From Sulfurimonas sp. HSL1-2 (lineage in GTDB: Bacteria > Campylobacterota > Campylobacteria > Campylobacterales > Sulfurimonadaceae): a DNA stretch of 64,000 nucleotides. The notes below the pieces were generated by a model. It worked only from the letters and a program-made list of their open reading frames with translations, was not told the DNA's origin and did not search any database. The position numbers were made by a program, and so were the translations under genes. Location of the stretch: contig NZ_CP147914.1 of assembly GCF_039645565.1 (NCBI RefSeq), positions 1,733,573-1,797,572 of the forward strand, given 5' to 3'. Of this stretch, positions 1-9,854 are shown in pieces. How positions within the stretch are numbered: the stretch's first letter is position 1; the number at the start of each line of letters is the position of its first letter.

Positions 1-638
1 ACCATCAGGTGCTCCAGCGTGCCGTGTTCACGCTCGCGGATCAGCGCCGCACCCGCGAGCATGATGGAGAGCAGCGATATCTGCCCGATCACCTCCATGA
101 TGCTCCCGAAGCGGATGCTCTCGAGCGTGGGGTTGTACTTCATGCGCGTGACGACTTCCACCGGCAGCGCTGCCGATCTCCTTTGACCGTAGAGGAACTC
201 CTGAACCTCGTCGTTGACCATCTGCTGGATATAGCCCGCCCCGATACCGGCCTGGGACATCCGCGTCGCGTCGATGTCAACCTGGAGCGTCGGATGCCTC
301 CCCTGGAGCAGCTCCTTCTCGAACGAAGGCGGTACCGTGATAATGAAGGTGTATTGGCCCTCTTCCATCCCGGCGTCGGCCGCCTTGGCGCTAATCAGGT
401 CCGGCGGAAGGAAGCGCGGCAGGTAGAAGGCGTCCATGATCCGCATGGAGAGGGCCGAACGGTCTTCGTCGACGAAGGCCACGGGCACCTTGACCAGCTC
501 CGTCGAGGTGGAGGTCGCCTTGACGTAGATGGCGAAGGTAAAAGAGTAGATGATCAGGAAAAGCATCATCTTGTCCCGCAGCAGGCTGCGAAGCTCCTTG
601 ATCCCCAGAAGGTAGATGTTCGCAAGATGCTTTTTCAT
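1..638 (-). CDS. yhhJ: ABC-2 type transporter permease, YhhJ-like (3' end cut by window)
   Basis: Starts MKKHLANIYLLGIKELRSLL and shows a first membrane segment around residues 20-40, followed by a long extracytoplasmic region. About 212 codons are visible; the C-terminal membrane segments and stop lie beyond the left edge. Family knowledge: ABC-2 permeases of this type (E. coli YhhJ, YbhR/YbhS) form the membrane part of exporters fed by an HlyD adaptor. The gene begins immediately before the stop codon of the rbbA-like gene and is clearly in the same operon. The order adaptor, double ATPase-permease, permease matches E. coli yhiI-rbbA-yhhJ. Substrate unknown. Confidence 0.85.
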   Translation of the reverse strand, partial: MKKHLANIYLLGIKELRSLLRDKMMLFLIIYSFTFAIYVKATSTSTELVKVPVAFVDEDRSALSMRIMDAFYLPRFLPPDLISAKAADAGMEEGQYTFIITVPPSFEKELLQGRHPTLQVDIDATRMSQAGIGAGYIQQMVNDEVQEFLYGQRRSAALPVEVVTRMKYNPTLESIRFGSIMEVIGQISLLSIMLAGAALIREREHGTLEHLM

Positions 639-3359
639 CTATTGCTCCTGCTGCTTTAACGCCGCGATGCTCAGCAGCGTGATAATGACGACCGCGGCCG
701 CCAGGGCCGCGAAGTCGCGGGAGAGGTCGCCGAAGGTGAGCGCCTTGCTGAAAACGCCGCGGCTGATGTTGATGAAGTAGGTTGCCGGGTAGATCTCGCC
801 GATGATGCGCCCTGCCCCTTCAAGGGAGCTGACGGGTTCGCTGAGCCCCGAGAAGCTGATGGTCGGCAGCAGCGTCAGAATGGCCGTCGCCGCCAGGGCG
901 GCAACCTGGGTCCGGGTAAAGGCGGACATGAGCAGCCCGAGGCCCGTCGTGATCGTCACAAAAAGCAGCGCCCCCAGGCTCAGCGTCATCAGGCTCCCTT
1001 TGAGCGGGACGCCGAACAGCAAGACCGCGATCATGACCAGACCGAAAAAACCGACCATGCTCACGGCGATGTAGGGGAGCTGCTTGCCCAGCAGGAACTC
1101 CAGGCGCGTGACCGGGGTGGCGTAGAAGTTGGTGATGGAGCCCAGCTCCTTCTCCCGCACGACGCTCAGCGCCATCAGGATCGACGGGATGAAGACCAGC
1201 AGGATCGGGATGATCGCGGGCACCATCGCGAAAATGCTTTTGAAGTCCTGGTTGTAGCGGTAGCGCATCTCGATGTCGACGGGCGACAGCGCGGGGACAT
1301 ATCCCAGCGTCCGGCGGGTCAGCTCCGTCAGGTAGTTGTAGTGCATCCCGCGGATGTAGCCCAGGATCGTTTCGGCGCGGAACGGCATCGCCCCGTCGAT
1401 CCAGACCCCGATCTGCGTCTGCTGTCCCCGCGTCACATCCCTGCCGAAGCCCGGCGGGATCTCGAGGGCGACGGCGACCTCCCCACTGCGCATGCGCCGG
1501 TCCAGTTCCGCCTGCGAATGCAGCGGCGGCTGCTCGAGGAAATAGCGCGACCCCGCCAGGCTCTGGACATAATCGCGGCTCTGGGGGCTCTGGTCCCGGT
1601 CGAGCACGGCAAAGTGCAGGTCCTCGACGTCCATCGTGATCCCGTACCCCAGCGTGAGCATCAGCAGCACGGTCCCGAAAACGGCAAAGGTAAGCCGGAC
1701 CGGGTCGCGCAGCAGCTCAAGCGTTTCGCGGTAACTGTAACCGAAAAGGCGCAGCGGACTGAAGAAACGGTTCGGTGTCCTGGCACGGTGCGGCTCCGGC
1801 GGTAGCACCGCAGTGCTCTGTTCTTTCTCCTCCCCCCCTATCGCCTCCTCGAGGTAATCGATAAAGGCATCTTCGAGGTTCGATTTTCCCCGGGCACGGA
1901 TGAGCGATTCCGGCGTGTCGCTGGCGAGCACCCTCCCCTGGTGCATCAGCGAGATGCGGTCGCAGCGCTCGCCCTCGTTCATGAAGTGGGTGGAGATGAA
2001 GATCGTGACGCCGTCATGACGCGCCAGGTCGATCAGCAGCTCCCAGAAGCTGTCGCGCGACACGGGATCGACCCCCGAGGTCGGCTCGTCGAGAATGAGC
2101 ATCTGCGGCCGGTGCACGACGGCCACGGCGAGGGAGAGGCGCTGCCTGATGCCCAGCGGCATCCCGTCGGGGTAGCTCTGTTCGTAGGCTTCAAGCTTGA
2201 AGCGTTCGATCATTTCGTCCACCCTCCGCTCGACCTCCTGTTCGGGGAGGTGAAAGAGCTTGGCATGCAGCACGAGATTCTGCCTGACCGTCAGCTCCGC
2301 GTAGAGCGAGAAGGACTGGGTCATGTAGCCGACTTTGTTCCGTGTCGCGAGGTCGTGGCGCTCGCTCCGGACGCCGAAAAGCCACGCTTCCCCCTCGCTG
2401 GGGTGCAGCAGTCCGGTCAGCATCTTCATCGTCGTCGTCTTCCCGCAGCCGTTGGAGCCGAGAAAACCGAAGATCTCGCCGCGTTTGATCCGGAAACTGA
2501 CATGGTCCACCGCCGTAAAATCGCCGAAGCGCATCGTCAGCCCCTCCGCAACGATGGCCTCTTCCGAGTCCTCAAAGTTGCCCGGGGGTACGACCAGGAG
2601 CTCATGTCCCCGGCGCTTGCTTTCGGGCAGCAGACGGATAAACGCTTCATCGAGCGTCTCCGTGCCGGTCTGATGGCGCAATGCATCGGGAGTACCGGTA
2701 GCCAGCACATGCCCTTCGTCCATCGCTACCAGCCAGTCAAAGCGTTCCGCTTCCTCCATATAGGCCGTTGCAATGATCACGCTCATCCCCTCCCGATGGG
2801 AGCGGATACGTTCGATCAGCTCCCAGAACTGCCGTCTGGAGAGTGGGTCGACCCCTGTCGTCGGTTCGTCAAGGATCAGCAGGTCCGGGTCGTGGATCAA
2901 TGCGCAGCAGAGCCCCAGCTTCTGCTTCATGCCACCCGAAAGCTTCCCGGCCGGGCGTTCTTTGAAGGGGGAGAGCCCGGTGCTCTCGAGCAGCTCCGCG
3001 ATCCGCGCTTCGCGCTCTGCCCTTCCCTGGGCGAACAGGCGGCCGAAGAACTCGACGTTTTCGTACACCGACAGGGACATATAGAGGTTCTTGCCAAGGC
3101 CTTGCGGCATGTAGGCGATGCGCGGGCAGACCGATGCGCGGTAGCGGGCATCGGCCATGTCCCCCCCGAAAACCTCCACACGCCCCTCTTCGATGCGCCG
3201 TACCCCGGAGATCAGCCCGAGCAGCGTCGATTTCCCCACGCCGTCGGGGCCGATGAAGCCGACCATCTTTCCCGCCGGAATCTCCAGGCTGACGCCTTCA
3301 AGCGCCTTCGTCTTGCCGTAGTGCTGGGAGATCCCGGTCAGGGTGGCCACACTGTTCAT
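639..3359 (-). CDS. rbbA: RbbA-like fused ABC transporter: two ATPase domains plus ABC-2 permease
   Basis: 906 residues (E. coli RbbA is about 911). First ATPase domain at about 5-230 has Walker [10 protein letters not shown] (37-45), signature LSGGMKQ and Walker [15 protein letters not shown] second complete ATPase domain (about 265-500) has Walker [10 protein letters not shown], but its signature is degenerate ([10 protein letters not shown] instead of LSGGQ). From about 540 there is an ABC-2 permease domain with a large loop and five to six further helices. E. coli RbbA is described as a ribosome-associated ATPase, but the fused permease and the neighbouring adaptor and outer-membrane genes suggest export here. 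Start ATG overlaps the adaptor's stop by 4 bases. Confidence 0.9.
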   Translation of the reverse strand: MNSVATLTGISQHYGKTKALEGVSLEIPAGKMVGFIGPDGVGKSTLLGLISGVRRIEEGRVEVFGGDMADARYRASVCPRIAYMPQGLGKNLYMSLSVYENVEFFGRLFAQGRAEREARIAELLESTGLSPFKERPAGKLSGGMKQKLGLCCALIHDPDLLILDEPTTGVDPLSRRQFWELIERIRSHREGMSVIIATAYMEEAERFDWLVAMDEGHVLATGTPDALRHQTGTETLDEAFIRLLPESKRRGHELLVVPPGNFEDSEEAIVAEGLTMRFGDFTAVDHVSFRIKRGEIFGFLGSNGCGKTTTMKMLTGLLHPSEGEAWLFGVRSERHDLATRNKVGYMTQSFSLYAELTVRQNLVLHAKLFHLPEQEVERRVDEMIERFKLEAYEQSYPDGMPLGIRQRLSLAVAVVHRPQMLILDEPTSGVDPVSRDSFWELLIDLARHDGVTIFISTHFMNEGERCDRISLMHQGRVLASDTPESLIRARGKSNLEDAFIDYLEEAIGGEEKEQSTAVLPPEPHRARTPNRFFSPLRLFGYSYRETLELLRDPVRLTFAVFGTVLLMLTLGYGITMDVEDLHFAVLDRDQSPQSRDYVQSLAGSRYFLEQPPLHSQAELDRRMRSGEVAVALEIPPGFGRDVTRGQQTQIGVWIDGAMPFRAETILGYIRGMHYNYLTELTRRTLGYVPALSPVDIEMRYRYNQDFKSIFAMVPAIIPILLVFIPSILMALSVVREKELGSITNFYATPVTRLEFLLGKQLPYIAVSMVGFFGLVMIAVLLFGVPLKGSLMTLSLGALLFVTITTGLGLLMSAFTRTQVAALAATAILTLLPTISFSGLSEPVSSLEGAGRIIGEIYPATYFINISRGVFSKALTFGDLSRDFAALAAAVVIITLLSIAALKQQEQ

Positions 3360-4357
3360 GGCGTCTGGTCATCCACCGGCAGGCGGTTCAGGCGTTCAGG
3401 CCACGGCGTCTGCACGTCCGTGCGGACATAGGCAGTCCCCGGCAATCCGATCTTGACCCTTTCAAGATAGCGGCGCAGCAATGCTTCGTCGATTTTCACC
3501 TTGATCCGAAACATCAGTTTCTCGCGCTCGTTCTGCGTTTCGATCTCTTTGGGCGTGAACTGCGCCTGCGGGGAGACGAAGGTTACCCTCGCCGGGATCG
3601 CGATGTCAGGGCGTGCATCCAGGACGATCCGCGCTTCGCTGCCGACGTCGATGCGCCCCGCCTGCGCCGTCGGCAGGAAAATCGTCATATAGACGTCGGT
3701 CAGGTCCAGCAGCGTCAGTACCTTTCCGCCGCCGCCGATGATCTCCCCGGGTTCGCGGAGCCGGTAGAGGACCCGTCCGTCGATGGGCGCATAGAGCCGG
3801 CTCTCTTCGAGGTTCGCCTTGATCGTATCCGCCTGCGCCCGCGCCGCGTCAATGGCGGCATCGGCACTGACGACCTGCGCCCGTGCCGCCTCCAGTGCGG
3901 CTTCGGTGACGTTCAGGGCCGACTCGTGCTGCTGTAGCTGTACCAGCGGGATGTTCTTGTTCACGTAGAGGTTTTTGGAGCGTTCAAGGTTTTTGCGCGC
4001 AAGGGTCCGTTCGCTCTCGCGCTGCTTGACCACGGAGAGGGCGAGTTTGCGCTGCTGCTCCGCCTGGCGTACCTGCGCCAGGGCCTGGGCATAACGGGCA
4101 TCAAGCTCGTCGGTGTCCATGGCCGCCATCAGATCCCCTTTTTTAACCATGTCCCCCTCGTGTACGGTGATCTCGGCAAGCCTTCCTGGCAGTTTCGTTT
4201 CAATGTCGACCATCGTCGCCTCGATGCGCCCGTTCCCCATCGCGATTGTCTCCGGCAGCGAAGGTCCCTCCAGCCGAAGCATCGTGAAATAGAGGGCGCC
4301 GGCCACGACGGCAAGCAGCAGAGCGATGCCTGCACGTTTAAAAAATAGTTTATTCAT
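3356..4357 (-). CDS. yhiI: HlyD/YhiI-type periplasmic adaptor (membrane fusion protein)
   Basis: 333 residues from the chosen start [18 protein letters not shown] further upstream in-frame ATG would lengthen it by 20 residues lying inside the preceding gene, without a membrane-type N-terminus. One N-terminal membrane anchor (about 8-27), a biotinyl-lipoyl-like half ([20 protein letters not shown]), a long coiled-coil hairpin rich in A, Q, E and R (about 80-185), then the second lipoyl half and a beta-barrel domain. Role by family: bridges the inner-membrane ABC exporter to the outer-membrane channel encoded just upstream. Overlaps that gene by 8 bases and the next by 4, indicating translational coupling. 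Confidence 0.9.
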   Translation of the reverse strand: MNKLFFKRAGIALLLAVVAGALYFTMLRLEGPSLPETIAMGNGRIEATMVDIETKLPGRLAEITVHEGDMVKKGDLMAAMDTDELDARYAQALAQVRQAEQQRKLALSVVKQRESERTLARKNLERSKNLYVNKNIPLVQLQQHESALNVTEAALEAARAQVVSADAAIDAARAQADTIKANLEESRLYAPIDGRVLYRLREPGEIIGGGGKVLTLLDLTDVYMTIFLPTAQAGRIDVGSEARIVLDARPDIAIPARVTFVSPQAQFTPKEIETQNEREKLMFRIKVKIDEALLRRYLERVKIGLPGTAYVRTDVQTPWPERLNRLPVDDQTP

Positions 4358-6704
4358 GGGTTTCCTTTTTGACCGGGTACGCTTCCGGGGTTTCAAGCGC
4401 ATGCCGCAGCCTCGCAATAAAATCCCTGCGCGCCTCCGCGTTCATGAAAAAATCGAAACGCCCGCCGTCATACTGCAGCTGCATCAGATCGATCAGGAAA
4501 CGGTACCGGGTGTTCACCGCGCCGAAATCGGCGGAGAGTGCCGCGTTCTGCGCGACAAGCAGGTCCGCCAGCGTCCGGTTCCCGAGGGCGTAATTCTCCC
4601 GCACAAGGCGGTAGCTTTTGCGCGCGCTCCCGGCTGCCGACTGCGCCAGTGCAATCGTCGGGTACGCGGCGCGCAGCGTATGCAGGTCTCCCCGGATGCG
4701 CTGCTCCAGTGCCGACAGCCGCTCGAGGCGGTCCGCCTCCAGCCGTCTGACCCCCAGGTTTGTGCGTGTGGCGCGGGCAGTGCGCCCTCCGCCCTCATAC
4801 AGCGGCAGGGAGAGCGAAACGCCCGCCATCCAGTTGGTCTCGTCCTCCAGGCTGAACGCCGCGCCGGGCGTCCGGGTCTCGTCGAAGACATGGGTCACTT
4901 CCCCGTACAGCGCAATATCCGGGGACCAGTAGGCCCGGCGGTCGGAACGGTACTGCCGGCGCTGTGCCGAGAGCTGCGCCTCGATCGCATCCAGATCCGG
5001 CGAAATCCGCTCCGCCTCCGCCACATAAAACGCGTTGAGCCGTTCGAACGATACGGCGTTGCTGATGCGTCCGAGCAGACCGGTATCGCTGATGAGGAGG
5101 GCGGGATCCTCCAGGGTCACTTCCGTCAATGCGTATCTGTCGGTGATGGGCCGGTGCAGGATACGGTTGAGCTGTTCATACGCCCTGGCGACATCGGCCT
5201 CGGCACGCAGCCGCGCCTGCGTCGCCACCGCGATCTCGCTCTCCCACTGGTAGACATCGGAGAGGTCCGTCATCCCCGCATCGACGCGCTGTCTCGCCAT
5301 GACAAGATTGGCCTGCATGAGCCGCTCGTTCTCCCGGCGGACGTCAAGCAGCGTTTTGGCCACGTGCGTCTGCAAAAACGCCGTCGTCGCCTGACGGACC
5401 ACTTCGAGTTCCAGCCCGCGCTGCTGTGCCCTGCGCCCTTTTTGCAGCGATTGTTGCACCGCCAGCCTGGCCAGCGCCCTCTCCGAAAAGAGGATCTGCT
5501 GCAGCTTCAGCGCACCGTCCGTACTCTTCTCGGCGTAAAAACCGCCTTCGACGTAGACGTTGTCGCCATTACGCTGGGTGTAGAGCAGCTCGGCCCTCAG
5601 CTGGGGCAGCAGGACCGAACGCACTTCGTCGATCCCCGCTTCGCCTTCCCGGACCCCCAGTTTGCCGGCGATCACGTAAAGGTTCTGCTTGAGCGCCGTT
5701 TCCGCCGCGCTGACCAGGTCCATCGCTTCGCCCCCGGTAGGCGACTCGTGCAACAGGCGCGCCTGCGCCAGGACACGGAACGGCGGCGAGATCTGCAGGG
5801 CGCGGGCGACCGCCATATCGATGCGCAGCACGCTCTGCGCTTCGAAAGCGACGCTCTGGCGCTCCGCCGCCCCTTCCCCGGCGATCGCCACGATGTTCAG
5901 GGCAGTCCGCCGCAGGCGCCGCAGACGCTCGTCGGGGACAAAGAGATCGGCCAGGACACCCGAACCCATCCCGGGTTCGCTTCCCAAAGAGAACAGGGGA
6001 AGCTTCTCCCGGCGTAGGCCCTCCATCAGCGCCGTACGCGCTGCCGCAGCGAGTCCCGACATCTCCCCAAGCAGCACCGCCCCGCTTCCTTCGGCAACAC
6101 TGTAGCTCCCATCGGCGGCCACCGGCAGCACCTCGAGCCTGACCCCCAGCGCCTTCGCCTGCTCCGCGGCACGCGCCGCCATCCCCGGGAAGAGCGTAAG
6201 CACTCTGGCATCGACCAGCAGCGATGCCTTGTGAAACGGTACGACTTCGCGGTAGCGCTCCAGGGCCGCACCGAACGTGCTATGGCCCAGGACATAGTTG
6301 ACGTTGCGGATACCGCTCCCGTCTCCTGCCGGTACGATCCCCCGCAGAGCGGTATCTTCCGCAAAGGGGATCACCGTCGGCTTTTGCATGGCACCTTTTG
6401 AGAGGGCGACCTCCCCCGCCAGCGAGCCGAGGAGAACGATCACGTCGACCTTCGCATCCTTTTGCAGGCGTTCGATCGCGGCAGCCGTCTGGGCAGTGTC
6501 GCCCCCGCCCTCCGTCTGCAATGTCTCGGGGAAGAGGATCTTCGAAGGGATAGGGGCGAGCTGTTTCACTTCCGTTACCAGTGCCGCCCGCTCCCGGGCG
6601 AATGTTTCATCGTAACGGTCCGCGACGATGCCCACATTGAGGGCCGAGGCCAGAACAGGGAAGAGGAGCACCGCTATTCCCCAACGCAGTAGCTTGTTTT
6701 TCAT
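4350..6704 (-). CDS. TolC-family outer membrane channel with N-terminal substrate-binding-protein-like domain
   Basis: 784 residues from MKNKLLRWGIAVLLFPVLASA, whose ATG overlaps the regulator's stop (ATGA). A signal peptide is visible at 1-21. Residues about 22-320 are not TolC-like: they show alternating beta/alpha segments (VDVIVLLGS, KPTVIPFAED, ASLLVDARV, GAVLLGEMS, LPLFSLGSE) resembling the ABC substrate-binding fold of the PF04392/BMP kind. From about 330 to 770 the protein has the two repeated long-helix halves of outer membrane efflux proteins (ARQRVDAGMTDLSDVYQWES; ENYALGNRTLADLLVAQNA). Ordinary TolC proteins have about 430-490 residues, so this is a fusion. Operon partner of the HlyD adaptor. 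Confidence 0.85.
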   Translation of the reverse strand: MKNKLLRWGIAVLLFPVLASALNVGIVADRYDETFARERAALVTEVKQLAPIPSKILFPETLQTEGGGDTAQTAAAIERLQKDAKVDVIVLLGSLAGEVALSKGAMQKPTVIPFAEDTALRGIVPAGDGSGIRNVNYVLGHSTFGAALERYREVVPFHKASLLVDARVLTLFPGMAARAAEQAKALGVRLEVLPVAADGSYSVAEGSGAVLLGEMSGLAAAARTALMEGLRREKLPLFSLGSEPGMGSGVLADLFVPDERLRRLRRTALNIVAIAGEGAAERQSVAFEAQSVLRIDMAVARALQISPPFRVLAQARLLHESPTGGEAMDLVSAAETALKQNLYVIAGKLGVREGEAGIDEVRSVLLPQLRAELLYTQRNGDNVYVEGGFYAEKSTDGALKLQQILFSERALARLAVQQSLQKGRRAQQRGLELEVVRQATTAFLQTHVAKTLLDVRRENERLMQANLVMARQRVDAGMTDLSDVYQWESEIAVATQARLRAEADVARAYEQLNRILHRPITDRYALTEVTLEDPALLISDTGLLGRISNAVSFERLNAFYVAEAERISPDLDAIEAQLSAQRRQYRSDRRAYWSPDIALYGEVTHVFDETRTPGAAFSLEDETNWMAGVSLSLPLYEGGGRTARATRTNLGVRRLEADRLERLSALEQRIRGDLHTLRAAYPTIALAQSAAGSARKSYRLVRENYALGNRTLADLLVAQNAALSADFGAVNTRYRFLIDLMQLQYDGGRFDFFMNAEARRDFIARLRHALETPEAYPVKKETHE

Positions 6705-7318
6705 CTGAGCCCCCCATTTTGTTGCCCGGCGGTGTGCCGCGTCTGCGGATGGCACGCTTTGGCCTGGCAGACAAAGGTATCACACAACTGCTCGGCAAGT
6801 GCCTGCGGATCGCCGCCCGCAGCCACCCAGTACTGCAGATAGCCGTGCAGCTGGCCGTTAAAGGCATACGCGAGCAGCCGCGCCTGCCGTTCGTCCAGAT
6901 CGGGATTGATTTTTAAAAAACATGCCGCCAGGAAGGTATAGAGTTTCTGGGCACTCTGCGGGAACTCGTTACTCAATGCATTGAAAAAGAGCGGGTTGTT
7001 GCGTATCCCCTCTTCCAGCACAGGTCTGCCCTGCTCCACCATCCCGAAAATGATGTTTGCATAGTGCTTCAACTGTATGAGGGGGCCTTCCGCGGCCACA
7101 CGGTCGAGGCCTTCAAACAGCGTGACGATTTTCGCTTCGATATAGGCGAAGTAGATCCCCTCTTTCGAACCGAAAATCGCATAGACGGTACTGATGGAGA
7201 CCGAACCTGCCCTGGCCAGCTCCGCTACTTTGAACTGTTGAAACCCCTCGCGCTCCAGCATCATCGAAGCCACCTCCAGAAGCTTGGCTTTTTTCATGTC
7301 CGGTACGCGCTTTGACAT
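6701..7318 (-). CDS. TetR/AcrR-family transcriptional regulator
   Basis: 205 residues. The N-terminal helix-turn-helix is clear: LLEVASMMLEREGFQQFKVA, then VSISTVYAIFGSKEGIYFAY, the usual TetR recognition-helix pattern. Residues 60-200 form an all-helical ligand-binding domain with no recognisable ligand signature. First gene of the efflux operon; its stop overlaps the start of the outer-membrane gene. By analogy it represses its own operon and is released by a transported compound (inference). The palindrome at 7373-7387 is the likely operator. Confidence 0.9.
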   Translation of the reverse strand: MSKRVPDMKKAKLLEVASMMLEREGFQQFKVAELARAGSVSISTVYAIFGSKEGIYFAYIEAKIVTLFEGLDRVAAEGPLIQLKHYANIIFGMVEQGRPVLEEGIRNNPLFFNALSNEFPQSAQKLYTFLAACFLKINPDLDERQARLLAYAFNGQLHGYLQYWVAAGGDPQALAEQLCDTFVCQAKACHPQTRHTAGQQNGGLR

Positions 7319-7349
7319 ACAGCAGCCTTTTATCGTGTTGACTGCTTAC

Positions 7350-7387
7350 AGTATAGGTGGCACATTCTTAATAGTAATTTAATTACT
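7350..7387 (-). promoter_or_regulatory. Candidate promoter and TetR operator of the efflux operon
   Basis: The 15-base sequence AGTAATTTAATTACT at 7373-7387 is a palindrome with 7-base arms around one central base. On the minus strand a -35-like TTACTA (7372-7377) overlaps the palindrome, and a -10 TATACT (7350-7355) follows after 16 bases. That places transcription start about 25 bases before the TetR start codon. Overlap of operator and -35 is typical of autorepression. Binding by this particular TetR protein is inferred from position. Confidence 0.5.
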
Positions 7388-7473
7388 GAGAAGTTTGTGA
7401 AGGGTGGTGTCGAGAAGTGAAGAGTGGCGGTAACAATGCAACCGGCCCGGCCATCCCGGACGTGCACGCTGTA

Positions 7474-7848
7474 TTATCCGTACGTCCGCTTCGAGGGGAT
7501 CACGCCGCGCACACCGCCCTTGGGGTTATCCGTATCTCCCCGGCGGCGCGGGATCAGGTGCATATGGACATGAAAGATCGTCTGGCCGGCATCGGCCCCG
7601 ACATTGATGCCGATGTTGAAGCCGCTGATCGTCCCGTCCTGCGCAAGCAGACGCACTTTTTGCCGCTGCAGCAGCGCATGCATGGCAGCGATCTCCTCCT
7701 GCGTCAGTTCAAAATAGTCCGCGACATGGCGCCGGGGGACAATCAGCGTATGGTACGCCGTCACCGGGTATTTGTCGTAAAAAGCGACGGCAAGCGCGTT
7801 GCTGTCGATCACGCTCGCTTCGGGGAGATGGCAAAAAATACAGTTCAT
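7474..7848 (-). CDS. HIT-family nucleotide hydrolase/transferase
   Basis: 124 residues with an N-terminal zinc-ligand-like CxxC (MNCIFC), a helix-strand body and the histidine triad HVHMHLIP near residue 95. Length and motifs fit the HINT/HIT branch that hydrolyses adenosine 5'-phosphoramidates or dinucleoside polyphosphates; the physiological substrate cannot be read from sequence. The ribosome-binding site is weak. Transcribed alone, divergent from the gene at 8051. Confidence 0.9.
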   Translation of the reverse strand: MNCIFCHLPEASVIDSNALAVAFYDKYPVTAYHTLIVPRRHVADYFELTQEEIAAMHALLQRQKVRLLAQDGTISGFNIGINVGADAGQTIFHVHMHLIPRRRGDTDNPKGGVRGVIPSKRTYG

Positions 7849-8050
7849 GGCCGTAGGATGGCAGAAGATGAATTAAAATCCGTTTCGCGCCCGTACGGAA
7901 CCGTCTCTTTCATTTTGCAGAACAATTTATATTTTATGCATCGTTTTCTCTTATTTGGCAAAGATTTTGGTAAACATAAGAAAACACCTGTAACAATGAG
8001 AAATACCGATTATTATCAGGCGGCACGTTTCGCGCCAAAGGAGTGTTTAC

Positions 8051-8500
8051 ATGAAGTACGTCATTATCCTCTCTCTGATCGCCGCTTCCCTGTTGGCCGA
8101 GATCGATGTCAGGCAGAATATCAAGGCGCTCTATATGGGGGTTCCCCTGACAAAAGGCCAGATGGATTACATTCTCGACAACCAGTCCCGTATCGTCGGT
8201 CTCATGAAGGCGCAGGCCGTCCAGACCGTAGGCGCCCAGCAGATCCACGACAGCAACGTCGTGGAATTCATGCTGCGCAGTGACGGCACGGCCGACAGTT
8301 ACAGAGTCCTTGACCACGCCAGCAGGCGCAATATCGACCGGCTCAGCGAACTGATCGTCATGGAGGGCTACAAGCAGATGCCCGTTCCCCCGGCAGACAC
8401 CCCCATCCGCCTCATTATCCGGTACCGTACCGGCAATATGGAGAGTGCCGTCGATCTCACGCCGGAACCGGAACCGCAGCCGAAAAAACGCGTGCGCTAG
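8051..8500 (+). CDS. Small periplasmic protein resembling a stand-alone TonB C-terminal domain
   Basis: 149 residues, preceded by AAAGGAGTG. A short signal peptide ends at SLLA (about residue 16). The second half (VVEFMLRSDGTADSYRVLDHASRRN, then EGYKQMPVPPADTPIRLIIRY; each only in part) follows the TonB C-terminal pattern of strand, dG turn, helix and P-P-x-P before the last strand. The N-terminal membrane helix and proline-rich linker of a true TonB are missing, and the tail is charged (PEPEPQPKKRVR). It may interact with an outer-membrane receptor or be a TonB-fold structural protein; low certainty on role. Confidence 0.6.
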   Translation: MKYVIILSLIAASLLAEIDVRQNIKALYMGVPLTKGQMDYILDNQSRIVGLMKAQAVQTVGAQQIHDSNVVEFMLRSDGTADSYRVLDHASRRNIDRLSELIVMEGYKQMPVPPADTPIRLIIRYRTGNMESAVDLTPEPEPQPKKRVR

Positions 8501-8545
8501 CGCCGGCTGCCTTTCTTTCACGGCAGGCCGTCAACCCCATTTCAA

Positions 8546-9853
8546 ATGAACAATATGATGCCGAATACGACGAAGACAATCGGACTGGCCGGCGCAATCG
8601 CGATCGGCATCGGCGGGATGGTCGGGGGCGGGATCTTTGCCGTCCTCGGCGAAGCCGTCTCTCTGTCGCACGGCGCTACGCCGCTGGCCTTTCTCTTCGG
8701 CGGGATCATCGCCCTGATGACCGCCCTCTCCTACGCCCGGCTCGCCGTCGCCTTTCCCGGCCCCGGAGGGACGGTCATCTACATCGACAGCGCCTTCGGC
8801 AACAACCTGGCGTCAGGTAGCGTCAACCTGATGCTCTGGCTGAGCTACCTGGTGACGATCGCACTCTATGCCGTCGCGTTCGGCGCCTATGCCCATACGT
8901 TCTTCCCGCTCGAATCAGCCCTGCTGCATCACGTCCTGATCTCCCTGGCCATCATCCTGCCGACCCTGATCAACCTCGTCAGCAGCGCATTCGTCAGCCG
9001 CTCGGAGACGTTCATCGTCGGGATGAAGCTGCTGCTGCTCGCACTCATCATTCTCGCCAGCGCCCCCTATATTGACGCGGAGCCGCTCTCCCCATCGCAC
9101 TGGGGCGCGTTCCCGACCATCATCGCCGCTGGCATGATCATCTTCGTCGCCTATGAAGGGTTCGAACTGATCGCCAACGCCTCTGCCGACATCAAAGCGC
9201 CCGAACGTACGCTGCCCCGTGCCCTTGTGGGGAGCGTCCTGATCGTCATCGTACTCTACATCCTCATCGGGGTTGTCACGGTCAGTACCGTTCCCGAAGC
9301 CACCCTGGAAAAAGCCAAGGATTACGCCCTGGCCGTCGCGGCGGAACCCGCGCTGGGGCATACCGGCTTTCTTCTTGTCGCCGTTGCCGCCCTGCTGGCA
9401 ACGTTTTCGGCCATCAACGCCACCATCTACGGGAATGCGCGCCTGGGCTATACCCTCGCCAAAGAGGGGCGCCTGCCCGAGGCCTTTGATAGAGAGCGGC
9501 GGAACGAACCCTATGTCGGCGTCCTCGCCACGATGGCCCTGGGGATCGTGATCGCCAATACGATCAACCTGACCGAGATCGCCATCATCGGCAGCGCCGG
9601 TTTTCTCCTCATCTTTGCCCTCGTCAATGCCGCGGCGCTGAAACTGGCCGGAGACATCGGCAGCAAGCCCCTGCTGCACCTGCTCGCCCTGCTGCTCAGT
9701 GCGGGGGCGCTGCTTATGCTTCTCTACCGCACCTGGGAAGAGAACAGCGCTGCCGTCATGATCTTCGCAGGCTTTATCGCCGTTTCCGTCCTCTTTGAGC
9801 TACTCTACGGGCGGCTGGTACGGGGACACTTTCTGGACCGCCCCTACCGCTGA
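8546..9853 (+). CDS. APC-family amino acid permease
   Basis: 435 residues with about 12 hydrophobic helices. The N-terminus has the APC signature GAIAIGIGGMVGGGIFAVLG, the unwound glycine-rich TM1 that binds substrate, and FPGPGGTVIYI in the third helix region. Transports amino acids or amines by proton symport or antiport (family knowledge); the specific substrate cannot be assigned. No strong Shine-Dalgarno is seen before the ATG. It ends one base from the stop of modC, which converges on it. Confidence 0.88.
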   Translation: MNNMMPNTTKTIGLAGAIAIGIGGMVGGGIFAVLGEAVSLSHGATPLAFLFGGIIALMTALSYARLAVAFPGPGGTVIYIDSAFGNNLASGSVNLMLWLSYLVTIALYAVAFGAYAHTFFPLESALLHHVLISLAIILPTLINLVSSAFVSRSETFIVGMKLLLLALIILASAPYIDAEPLSPSHWGAFPTIIAAGMIIFVAYEGFELIANASADIKAPERTLPRALVGSVLIVIVLYILIGVVTVSTVPEATLEKAKDYALAVAAEPALGHTGFLLVAVAALLATFSAINATIYGNARLGYTLAKEGRLPEAFDRERRNEPYVGVLATMALGIVIANTINLTEIAIIGSAGFLLIFALVNAAALKLAGDIGSKPLLHLLALLLSAGALLMLLYRTWEENSAAVMIFAGFIAVSVLFELLYGRLVRGHFLDRPYR

Positions 9854-9854
9854 A

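Noticed and set aside
1941-3431. Long plus-strand open frame of 496 codons opposite rbbA
   Set aside because: It mirrors the minus-strand ATPase gene, has no recognisable domain and has an arginine/histidine-rich composition typical of GC-rich antisense frames.
4326-6017. 563-codon plus-strand open frame opposite the TolC-like gene
   Set aside because: Antisense of a gene with a signal peptide and clear efflux repeats; no domain and no ribosome site.
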